From: Azonexus sp.
GTDB taxonomy: Bacteria; Pseudomonadota; Gammaproteobacteria; Burkholderiales; Rhodocyclaceae
DNA length: 5,556 bases
Reading direction: 5' to 3'
NCBI GenBank assembly: GCA_023150195.1
Contig: JAKLLI010000142.1
Span: forward strand, 1-5,556
Shown here: positions 1 through 5,556 of the stretch, piece by piece
Layout of the letters: each line of letters opens with the position of its first letter
Numbering within the stretch: the first letter of the stretch is position 1
Notes under the pieces: model-generated
The model's input: the letters and a program-made list of their open reading frames with translations, nothing else
What the model was told of the DNA's origin: nothing
The model's database searches: none
Position numbers and translations under genes: made by a program

Positions 1-275
1 GTTCTGCAGGCGAGCGCAGGGCGACCATTGACCAGCATCGCGCAGCTACCGCAGATGCCGGCGCGGCAGACGAAGTCGAATTGCAGCGAAGGGTCTTGCG
101 TGGCGCGGATTTCGTTGAGCGCAATGAAGAGTGTCATCCCCTCGGCTTCCTCGATCCGGAAGGCTTGCAGGTAAGTGGTTTCCCCCGGCTGTGCGGGGTT
201 GCAGCGCAGGATGTTCAGCGTCAGCCAGCGTTTTTCCTGCGGGGCAGCGGGTTTGTGGAAGCGGATGGGGATCAC
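1..275 (-). CDS. frdB: Fumarate reductase/succinate dehydrogenase iron-sulfur subunit, N-terminal part (cut by left edge)
   Basis: This is the iron-sulfur subunit that carries electrons between the cytochrome b haems and the flavoprotein on the cytoplasmic face of the membrane. Only the first 91 residues lie in the window; the family is usually about 240 residues. The visible part is the ferredoxin-like N-terminal domain with the [2Fe-2S] motif [11 protein letters not shown]. Its ligands are C70, C75, C78 and C90, with the same spacing as Wolinella FrdB (57, 62, 65, 77). NGRPALACR follows, as is typical of the family. The two [4Fe-4S]/[3Fe-4S] cysteine groups should lie beyond the edge. The start is GTG at 275-273, inside the frdA stop (GTGA, 4-base overlap), with AGGAG 7 bases upstream. 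No ATG fits better, although the N-terminus is then about 13 residues longer than in Wolinella. The family call is very secure; the exact start is less so. Confidence 0.95.
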   Translation of the reverse strand, partial: MIPIRFHKPAAPQEKRWLTLNILRCNPAQPGETTYLQAFRIEEAEGMTLFIALNEIRATQDPSLQFDFVCRAGICGSCAMLVNGRPALACR

Positions 276-2248
276 GACGGGTCTCCTGGGCGGGCATTGT
301 TGCCGCGCAAATGTTCGGGCAGCAGGTGCCGGAAGGGCATCAGCGCGGCCTGAAGTGCGTGGCGGTCGCCGCCATGTTGGGTGCGCAAGTGGTCAACGAC
401 CTGCTGGCGGCCTGCGGTATCCGGATGTTCAATGGCATCGCGCGCGCCATAGCCGCGCCAGCCCGGCGGCAACTCCATGCCGGCGACCGAGAGCGTTTCG
501 TAGGCCAGCGTCGGCAAGGCTTGATCGGCGGATGGCCAGTAGGCCAGCGTGCGCTTGAGCCAGTTGGCGTCGTTGCGTTGAGGAAAATCGGTGCGGAAAT
601 GCGCGCCACGGCTTTCCGTGCGCTGTAGCGCTCCCTGAGCAACGCAGAGCGCAAGTTTCAACATTTTCTGCAAGCGCCAGGCGGTGGTCAGTTCAGGGTT
701 GGCGCCGGGGCGATGATGGCGCAGCCCTAATTGGCGACTGCGCAAATTCAGGGCTTGCAGGCTGTCGACCGCCGCACGCAGGGCGTCACCATGGCGCACG
801 ATGCCGACCTGAGCGGTCATTGTCGCCTGCATGTCGCGCAGCAGCAGGCTGGCATTTTCCTGACCCCGACTGTCGGTGATGCTGGAGAACTCGGCCTGTG
901 CCTTGTCGAAACAGGCCCGGATGAGTGCCGTGGAGACCGTCAACTCACCTTGCGGCGAGGCACAGAAATCAGCGATGGCTTCGCCGACAATCATGCCCGA
1001 AACCACGGTTTCCGCCACCGAATTGCCCCCCAGCCGGTTAAAGCCGTGGAGGTCCCAGCAGGCGGCTTCGCCACAGGCGAACAGGCCCTGCAGGCCGTAG
1101 GCGGCGCCTTGGGCATCGGTGCGGATGCCGCCCATCGAGTAATGCTGCGCCGGGCGGACCGGAATCCACTGTTTCGCCGGGTCAATGCCAAGGAAGTACT
1201 GGCAGATTTCCTTCACTTCACGCAGCTTGTGGTTGATGTGGGCTTCGCCAAGCAGGGTGATGTCCAGCCACAGATGCTGGCCGAAGCGGTTGCTGGCGCC
1301 CTTGCCGGACTGGATGTGGGCTTCCATGCGCCGAGACACGACATCGCGTGAGGCGAGTTCCTTTTTCTCGGGTTCGTAGTCCGGCATGAAGCGGTGTCCG
1401 TCGACATCGCGCAGCAGACCGCCGTCGCCGCGACAGCCTTCGGTCACCAGAATGCCGGCGGGGAAGATCGCGGTGGGGTGAAACTGGATGGCTTCCATGT
1501 TGGCCAGTGGCACAACGCCGGTTTCCAGCGCAATGGCGGCGCCGATGCCTTCGTTGATCACTGCATTGGTGGTGGCCTGATACAGGCGTCCGAAACCGCC
1601 GGTGGCGATGCAGGTGGCCTTGGCGACGTAAGCGGTCAGCTTGCCATTGATCAGGTTACGCACGATGGCCCCGTGGCAGCGTGCGCCGTCGTGAATCAGG
1701 GCAACGGCTTCCATCCGCTCGTGCACCGGAATGCCGGCGGCGATGCTCTGGTCGCTGACGGCGTAGAGCATCGCATGGCCAGTGCCATCGGCGACATAGC
1801 AGGTGCGCCATTTGCGTGTGCCGCCGAAATCGCGGGCGGTGATCAGCCCGTGCGCTTCATCAGACTCGGTCAGCGTGACCTTGCCCCCGTCGATGATGAC
1901 CTCGCGCGGGCCGGCTTCAACCCGGTTCCAGGGCACGCCCCAGGCGGCCAGTTCACGCACGGCCTTGGGGGCAACGTGGGTAAACATGCGGGCCACCTGC
2001 TGGTCGTTGCCCCAGTCGCTGCCGCGCACGGTATCCTCGAAATGGATGTCTTCGTTGTCGCCGCTGCCTTTGAGCGAATTCCCCAGGCTGGCTTGCATTC
2101 CCCCTTGCGCCGCCGCCGAATGCGAACGTTTGGGCGGGACGAGACTGAGGATGACGACCTCGCGCCCGCGCTTTCTGGCCGCGAGTCCGGCCCGCAGGCC
2201 GGCCAGTCCGCCGCCGATGATCAGGACGTCGGTGTGGATGATCTCCAT
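272..2248 (-). CDS. frdA: Fumarate reductase/succinate dehydrogenase flavoprotein subunit
   Basis: This is the catalytic subunit, which interconverts fumarate and succinate using covalently bound FAD. It has 658 residues; Wolinella FrdA has about 656. The dinucleotide-binding motif [12 protein letters not shown] lies at residues 10-21. [14 protein letters not shown] contains H43, at the position of the FAD-linking histidine. F141, H257 (QFHPTA), R301 (ASRDVVSRR), H369 (PAQHYSMGG) and R405 ([10 protein letters not shown]) match the known substrate-binding and catalytic residues, and GCRGDGG lies at 271-277. The C-terminal helical domain is complete. There is no signal peptide or twin-arginine motif, so the protein is expected on the cytoplasmic side, docked on FrdC through FrdB. 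The ATG at 2248 has AAAGG 8 bases upstream and follows the frdC stop after 2 bases. The frame stays open a further 132 codons upstream, but that stretch is a shadow of frdC. Sequence alone cannot say which direction dominates; the operon type favours fumarate reduction with menaquinol. Confidence 0.97.
   Translation of the reverse strand: MEIIHTDVLIIGGGLAGLRAGLAARKRGREVVILSLVPPKRSHSAAAQGGMQASLGNSLKGSGDNEDIHFEDTVRGSDWGNDQQVARMFTHVAPKAVRELAAWGVPWNRVEAGPREVIIDGGKVTLTESDEAHGLITARDFGGTRKWRTCYVADGTGHAMLYAVSDQSIAAGIPVHERMEAVALIHDGARCHGAIVRNLINGKLTAYVAKATCIATGGFGRLYQATTNAVINEGIGAAIALETGVVPLANMEAIQFHPTAIFPAGILVTEGCRGDGGLLRDVDGHRFMPDYEPEKKELASRDVVSRRMEAHIQSGKGASNRFGQHLWLDITLLGEAHINHKLREVKEICQYFLGIDPAKQWIPVRPAQHYSMGGIRTDAQGAAYGLQGLFACGEAACWDLHGFNRLGGNSVAETVVSGMIVGEAIADFCASPQGELTVSTALIRACFDKAQAEFSSITDSRGQENASLLLRDMQATMTAQVGIVRHGDALRAAVDSLQALNLRSRQLGLRHHRPGANPELTTAWRLQKMLKLALCVAQGALQRTESRGAHFRTDFPQRNDANWLKRTLAYWPSADQALPTLAYETLSVAGMELPPGWRGYGARDAIEHPDTAGRQQVVDHLRTQHGGDRHALQAALMPFRHLLPEHLRGNNARPGDPS
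283..287 (-). promoter_or_regulatory. Ribosome binding site of frdB
   Basis: AGGAG on the minus strand, 7 bases before the GTG at 275, inside the last codons of frdA. It is the main support for choosing GTG as the frdB start and for translational coupling to frdA. Confidence 0.75.
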
Positions 2249-2250
2249 GC

Positions 2251-3057
2251 TCAGGACCTTTCGGATGCGGTGGCGGGGTGATAGCGCTCGCCCTGACGAT
2301 CGGCATGGGCGCGGCCCAGTTCGACATAGGCGCTCAGGGTCAACAGGCCCAACACGATGAAAAAGGCGCTGAAGGCATGGCGCAGCCGACGCAGGCGGCG
2401 GCGGTCGGCATGCGGATCGTCGCTGCTCAGCCAGCCCCATTTCAGCGCCAGGCGATACAGGCCGATGCTGCCATGCACCTCGACGACCAGCAGCAACATC
2501 AGATAAAGCGGCCACATCGAACCGCTCCAGACGCGATCGGCGGAGGCGTAGGGGCCGATCAGTTCGGGTTGGCTGAGCATGTCGTAAAGGTGGATGGTGG
2601 CCATGAAGAACAGGGCAAACCCGGTCAGGACCTGAACCCACCACAGCGAGGTGTCGCCGTGACGCAAACGGTTTTTATGCGCGACAAAAGCCCGGTATTG
2701 ACGGAAACCTTCGGGAAATTTGCGCATCGCCAGCCAGGCATGCAAGACGAACAGCGCGGTGATGCCAGCAGCTACCAGCGACACCAGAATCGGGTAAGGC
2801 TTGCCCAGCAGCCAGGCGCCCTCAAAAAAGCGGGCGACCCGGTAAAAGGCCTCATGGCTGATCAGAATGCTGGAGACGAAGCCCATGTGGGCAATCAGAA
2901 ACAGCGCCAGCAGCAGGCCGGACAGGCTTTGCAGCAGATCGAGGCGGGCGGGCCAGCGACGGCTGTCGGCCAGCCATCGGCGCCATCGGGGGAGGCACGG
3001 CGTTTGTGGCTGCGTTGCGGGCAGTGCGGGGGCGGTGATATCGGCAGGTCGGGTCAT
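2251..3057 (-). CDS. frdC: Diheme cytochrome b membrane subunit of quinol:fumarate reductase (Wolinella FrdC type)
   Basis: This is the membrane anchor and quinone-reacting subunit. It has 268 residues, with hydrophobic segments near 43-66, 88-110, 137-160, 180-204 and 228-247, giving five helices as in the single-chain diheme (type B) class. The haem-ligand histidines appear as H57, H106, H156 and H195. These correspond to Wolinella H44, H93, H143 and H182 at a constant offset of +13. E79 (FFEG) matches E66, needed for menaquinol oxidation. E193 ([11 protein letters not shown]) matches E180, the key residue of the proposed transmembrane E-pathway proton route. The extra N-terminal residues are proline-rich and unconserved in look. 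The ATG at 3057 has a strong AAGGAG 7 bases upstream. It is the first gene of the frdC-frdA-frdB operon, the same order as in Wolinella. Keeping both glutamates argues for a menaquinol-oxidising fumarate reductase over a Bacillus-type succinate:menaquinone reductase, though this is inference. Confidence 0.93.
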   Translation of the reverse strand: MTRPADITAPALPATQPQTPCLPRWRRWLADSRRWPARLDLLQSLSGLLLALFLIAHMGFVSSILISHEAFYRVARFFEGAWLLGKPYPILVSLVAAGITALFVLHAWLAMRKFPEGFRQYRAFVAHKNRLRHGDTSLWWVQVLTGFALFFMATIHLYDMLSQPELIGPYASADRVWSGSMWPLYLMLLLVVEVHGSIGLYRLALKWGWLSSDDPHADRRRLRRLRHAFSAFFIVLGLLTLSAYVELGRAHADRQGERYHPATASERS

Positions 3058-3064
3058 GCGCTTA

Positions 3065-3070
3065 CTCCTT
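3065..3070 (-). promoter_or_regulatory. Ribosome binding site of frdC
   Basis: AAGGAG on the minus strand, 7 bases before the ATG at 3057. This near-consensus site fixes the start of the first gene of the operon. Confidence 0.85.
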
Positions 3071-3196
3071 GGACGTGCTCCTCGCCTGTATTTTTTATTC
3101 TGGCTTCACTCTACCATGCAAACACTTGGATTGTTGCAATGCACCATTTCTAATTTTCGATTATCACAGCGTCTGGTGACGGAATTCTGATTTGTC

Positions 3197-3211
3197 TGTT
3201 GCGTTGCAACA
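3197..3211. repeat. Inverted repeat TGTTGC-GTT-GCAACA, possible operator
   Basis: Perfect 6-base arms around a 3-base centre. Its GTTGCAA core (3203-3209) recurs at 3133-3139, inside another small dyad (ATTG-TTG-CAAT, 3130-3140) 70 bases upstream. Paired dyads in a divergent promoter region could be regulator binding sites, but no known regulator is recognised and short dyads also arise by chance. Confidence 0.4.
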
Positions 3212-3223
3212 TAGGATTTTCCG

Positions 3224-3244
3224 AACAGAAACAAGGCTTCTGTT
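3224..3244. repeat. Inverted repeat AACAGAA-N7-TTCTGTT upstream of the helicase gene
   Basis: Perfect 7-base arms with a 7-base spacer, directly abutting the candidate -10 TAAGAT (3244-3249). That is where a repressor would sit. It could also form a small hairpin if transcribed. It does not match the CTG-N10-CAG LexA pattern. Confidence 0.45.
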
Positions 3245-3247
3245 AAG

Positions 3248-3259
3248 ATGCCGCGGCAT
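3248..3259. repeat. Perfect 12-base palindrome ATGCCGCGGCAT
   Basis: Self-complementary 12-mer just downstream of the candidate -10 and followed by TTTTT. It lies in the likely 5' leader of the helicase gene. Without a loop it is a poor terminator stem, so a protein-binding site near the transcription start is more likely than termination. It may be chance. Confidence 0.35.
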
Positions 3260-3264
3260 TTTTC

Positions 3265-3268
3265 AAGG
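3265..3268 (+). promoter_or_regulatory. Ribosome binding site of the helicase gene
   Basis: AAGG, 9 bases before the TTG at 3278. An in-frame TGA at 3272-3274 rules out any earlier start, and the next in-frame ATG is about 29 codons in, after conserved N-terminal residues. This site therefore supports TTG as the start. Confidence 0.55.
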
Positions 3269-3277
3269 CGCTGATTC

Positions 3278-5203
3278 TTGTCCTCCCTTCAGGAAATTTT
3301 CTCCCCCGATGGTCTGCTGGCCCAAGCCATCCCCGGCTATCGCGTGCGCGCCCAGCAGGTGGACATGGCCGAGCGTATCGCCAGCGCAATCCAGAACAAC
3401 GCGGTGTTCATCGCGGAGGCCGGTACCGGCACGGGCAAGACCTTCGCGTATCTGATCCCGGCGCTCAAATCCAACGGCAAGGTCATTGTGTCCACTGGCA
3501 CCAAGACCTTGCAGGACCAGTTGTTCAACAAGGATCTGCCGATGGTGCGCGAGATCCTCAAAGCACCGGTCAAGATTGCACTGCTCAAGGGGCGGGCCAA
3601 TTACGTCTGTCCCTATCACCTCAACCGCGCCCTGGCCGATGGCCGCTTTTTGACCCGCGAAGACGCGGCCGATGCGCGCCGGATTTCGGTGTTTGCCAAA
3701 ACCACGCACAGCGGCGACAAGGCAGAGTGCATCGAGGTGAACGAAAATTCCCCGGTGTGGAATCACGCCACGTCCACCCGGGATAATTGCCTCGGGCAGG
3801 ATTGCCCGGACTACAAAACCTGCTTTGTGATGCAGGCGCGCAAGGATGCGATGGCGGCGGATCTGGTGGTGGTCAATCACCATTTGTTTTTTGCCGACGT
3901 GATGCTGCGTGACGAAGGCATGGCGGAGTTGCTGCCGGCCTGCAACACGGTGATTTTTGACGAAGCTCACCAGTTGCCGGAAGTGGCGACACTTTTCTTC
4001 GGCGATACGGTGTCGACCGCGCAAGTGCTGGATTTGTCGCGGGACGCGCGGGCCGAAGGCCTGACCCATGCCCGCGATTGCCTGCAACTGCCGGTGGCCG
4101 CCAAGGCCATGGAAAAGGCGGCGCGCGACCTGCGCCTGGCGGTGGGCGTGGACAGCGGGCGCTTTGCCCACGGTCAACTGCTGGAAAAGCCGGAATTCCA
4201 ACCCGCCTTGCAGGCGCTGGAAGCCGAAGTGGCCAGTTTTGCCGCCTTGCTGGAAACGCAGGCGGAGCGCGCCGAAGGCCTGGAAAAATGCTGGCAGCGC
4301 GCCGGGGAACTGGCGCAGCGGCTGGGTGCCTGGCAGAACCCGGCCGATCCCGGTGTGGTGCGCTGGGCGGAGGCCTTTACCCAGTCCCTGCAACTGAACC
4401 TGACGCCGCTGGATGTGGCGGGCATTTTCCGCAAACAGATGGGCGGCCATCCTCGGGCGTGGATTTTTACCTCGGCCACCCTGGCGGTGCGCGGCAAATT
4501 CACCCATTACTGCGCCGAACTGGGGCTGGGTGAACCCGATTCCGCCTGCTGGCACAGCCCCTTCGATTACGGCGAGCAGGCCGTGCTGTACGTGCCCCTG
4601 GGCATGCCGGACCCGAATGCCTGGAACTACACCGACAGCGTCGTGGACGCTGCCTGGCCGGCGGTAAAGGCAGCCAATGGCGGGGCCTTTTTCCTGTGCA
4701 CCAGCCTTCGCGCCATGCGCCGCACGCACGAATTGCTCAAGGCCAAGCTCGAAGATGAAGGCCTGAGCATGCCGCTACTGGTGCAGGGCGAGGGCAGCAA
4801 GAACGATCTCCTGCAACGTTTTCGCCAGTACGGCAACGCTATTCTGGTGGGCAGCCAGAGTTTTTGGGAAGGCGTGGACGTGCGCGGCGAAGCGCTGTCG
4901 CTGGTGGTCATCGACAAGATTCCCTTCTCGCCGCCCGACGATCCGGTGCTGTCGGCGCGCATCGAGGAAATGAAAAAACAGGGCCGCAACGCCTTTATCG
5001 AGTACCAGTTGCCGCGTGCGGTGATCAACGTCAAGCAGGGTGCCGGGCGGCTGATTCGCGACGAGGCCGACAAGGGCGTGTTGATGATTTGCGACCCGCG
5101 ACTCATCTCAAAGCCGTATGGCCGTCAGGTCTGGCAAAGTCTGCCGCCCATGAAACGCACCCGCGAACTCTCCGTGGTTCTTGAATTTTTTGCCCAGCGA
5201 TGA
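3278..5203 (+). CDS. yoaA: ATP-dependent DNA helicase, YoaA/DinG family (XPD-like, iron-sulfur)
   Basis: This is a 641-residue superfamily 2 helicase of the XPD/DinG group, closest in length and motifs to E. coli YoaA (about 636). Such enzymes unwind DNA 5' to 3'; YoaA acts in repair of stalled forks with the polymerase III chi subunit. Walker A is EAGTGTGKT (47-55). The Walker B/DEAH box is at 228-231, after VVVNHHLF (197-204). TSATL lies at 398-402, SFWEGVDVRG at 528-537 and motif VI QGAGRLIR at 587-594. Four cysteines placed as in YoaA (C111, C171, C176, C182; NYVC, NCLGQDC, KTC) should bind a [4Fe-4S] cluster. The start is TTG: a TGA lies two codons upstream, AAGG is 9 bases before it, and FSPDGLLAQAIPGYRVR matches the family N-terminus. 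The gene overlaps its downstream neighbour by ATGA. It lacks the N-terminal exonuclease domain seen in some Firmicute DinG proteins. YoaA is preferred over DinG because of the length and the N-terminal and FeS-region wording. Confidence 0.94.
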   Translation: MSSLQEIFSPDGLLAQAIPGYRVRAQQVDMAERIASAIQNNAVFIAEAGTGTGKTFAYLIPALKSNGKVIVSTGTKTLQDQLFNKDLPMVREILKAPVKIALLKGRANYVCPYHLNRALADGRFLTREDAADARRISVFAKTTHSGDKAECIEVNENSPVWNHATSTRDNCLGQDCPDYKTCFVMQARKDAMAADLVVVNHHLFFADVMLRDEGMAELLPACNTVIFDEAHQLPEVATLFFGDTVSTAQVLDLSRDARAEGLTHARDCLQLPVAAKAMEKAARDLRLAVGVDSGRFAHGQLLEKPEFQPALQALEAEVASFAALLETQAERAEGLEKCWQRAGELAQRLGAWQNPADPGVVRWAEAFTQSLQLNLTPLDVAGIFRKQMGGHPRAWIFTSATLAVRGKFTHYCAELGLGEPDSACWHSPFDYGEQAVLYVPLGMPDPNAWNYTDSVVDAAWPAVKAANGGAFFLCTSLRAMRRTHELLKAKLEDEGLSMPLLVQGEGSKNDLLQRFRQYGNAILVGSQSFWEGVDVRGEALSLVVIDKIPFSPPDDPVLSARIEEMKKQGRNAFIEYQLPRAVINVKQGAGRLIRDEADKGVLMICDPRLISKPYGRQVWQSLPPMKRTRELSVVLEFFAQR

Positions 5204-5556
5204 AAGCTACCTTCGACCGCCTGCTGGCCCGCCAGCCCCGACTGTTCTCCACCGCCGAACTGCGGCTGCCTGCGGTCGACCTGCAGGCGATGGCAAATCT
5301 GGTCGGCGCGCTGGAATCCGTATTGGCATTGCCCGCGTTTCGGGAAACGGTGCTGGCTTCGGCACCGGCCATTGCGCGAACGCCGGTCGCGGCCAAAGGC
5401 GTGTTCATGGGCTACGACTTTCATCTCACGGTCGACGGCCCCAAGCTGATCGAAATCAATACCAATGCCGGCGGCGGCCTGCTCAACGCCTATTTGCTGG
5501 CGGCCCACGGGCGGGCGGATGAGGGCGCGCAGGTGATGGCGGACTACCTCGCCATG
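5200..5556 (+). CDS. Putative ATP-grasp-type protein of unknown function, N-terminal part (cut by right edge)
   Basis: The frame is open from ATG at 5200 to the window edge, giving 119 residues without a stop. The start overlaps the helicase stop as ATGA, so the two are probably translated together. The N-terminal 65 residues are alanine- and leucine-rich and look helical. They are followed by MGYDFHLTVDG (70-80) and KLIEINTNAGGGLLNAYL (82-99). A D-x-x-x-x-x-G strand followed by a hydrophobic E-I-N motif is reminiscent of the metal-binding E-x-N of ATP-grasp ligases, notably circularly permuted or glutathionylspermidine-synthase-like types, in which this block comes early. No signal peptide or membrane segment is evident. 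The substrate cannot be named. That this is a real gene is well supported by the coupling, codon use and conserved-looking motif; the ATP-grasp assignment is an inference. Confidence 0.7.
   Translation, partial: MKATFDRLLARQPRLFSTAELRLPAVDLQAMANLVGALESVLALPAFRETVLASAPAIARTPVAAKGVFMGYDFHLTVDGPKLIEINTNAGGGLLNAYLLAAHGRADEGAQVMADYLAM

Larger units (their letters stand above)
3058..3277. promoter_or_regulatory. Divergent intergenic promoter region between frdC and the helicase gene
   Basis: This 220-base stretch has no supported gene and is clearly richer in A and T than its flanks, especially around 3091-3165. Both units must be read outward from it. On the minus strand a weak candidate frdC promoter pairs TTGCAT with TAAAAA about 18 bases downstream, just before the frdC ribosome site. 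On the plus strand TAAGAT at 3244-3249 is a plausible -10 for the helicase gene, without a good -35. I see no TTGAT-N4-ATCAA (FNR) site, although an anaerobic operon might be expected to have one. The region contains several short inverted repeats, listed separately. Promoter positions are guesses; the role of the region as a whole is firm. Confidence 0.6.

Noticed and set aside
1394..2281. 295-residue plus-strand open frame opposite frdA
   Set aside because: It is a shadow frame of the highly conserved flavoprotein with no domain features.
272..2644. 790-residue open frame that would extend FrdA by 132 residues at its N-terminus
   Set aside because: The extension lies wholly over frdC in another frame. 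FrdA homology begins exactly at the ATG at 2248, which has its own ribosome site.
2278..3153. 291-residue plus-strand open frame opposite frdC
   Set aside because: It is Gln- and Gly-rich shadow sequence mirroring the membrane protein, and it runs into the AT-rich promoter region.
3248..3264. Rho-independent terminator (GC palindrome followed by TTTTT)
   Set aside because: The palindrome has no loop, so the possible stem is only about 4 base pairs. It sits just upstream of a gene start and not after a gene.
3058..3277. LexA (CTG-N10-CAG) or FNR (TTGAT-N4-ATCAA) box
   Set aside because: I scanned by eye because of the repair and anaerobic genes. Only half-site resemblances were found (for example TGTGATAATCGA on the minus strand), too weak to report as sites.
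3263..4729. 488-residue antisense open frame opposite the helicase gene
   Set aside because: Its composition is rich in His, Gly, Arg and Gln, as expected from the reverse of GC-rich coding DNA. It has no recognisable motif, and the other strand carries an unmistakable helicase.

Overview
The window is GC-rich and densely coded. It fits a proteobacterium, probably a betaproteobacterium, perhaps of the Rhodocyclaceae type. That placement is inferred from base composition, protein style and gene content, and no marker gene settles it. It holds two divergent transcription units separated by a 220-base intergenic region.

Left unit, minus strand (3057 down to 1): an operon in the order cytochrome b, flavoprotein, iron-sulfur subunit (frdC-frdA-frdB). 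It encodes a Wolinella-type quinol:fumarate reductase, the diheme single-chain cytochrome b class. The cytochrome keeps the four haem histidines and both glutamates (E79 and E193) that match Wolinella E66 and E180, each at a constant +13 offset. The flavoprotein keeps the FAD-linking His43 and the active-site residues. The iron-sulfur subunit is cut by the left window edge just after its [2Fe-2S] cysteine motif. The three genes are tightly coupled: a 2-base gap, then a 4-base overlap.

Intergenic region (3058-3277): this AT-richer stretch carries both start regions. It contains several short inverted repeats, including AACAGAA-N7-TTCTGTT, TGTTGC-GTT-GCAACA and the perfect palindrome ATGCCGCGGCAT. 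No strong FNR or LexA box is visible.

Right unit, plus strand (3278 to 5556): a complete 641-residue YoaA/DinG-type XPD-like iron-sulfur DNA helicase that starts with TTG. It overlaps by 4 bases (ATGA) a following gene cut by the right edge. The visible 119 residues of that gene look like the start of an ATP-grasp-type protein of unknown function.

The two units are functionally unrelated: anaerobic respiration or fumarate/succinate exchange with the quinone pool on the left, DNA repair on the right. No mobile element, CRISPR array, RNA gene or novel defence-like system is seen. The points most worth a second look are the Wolinella-type reductase in a probable betaproteobacterium, the inverted repeats in the divergent promoter region, and the uncharacterised ATP-grasp-like gene coupled to the helicase.
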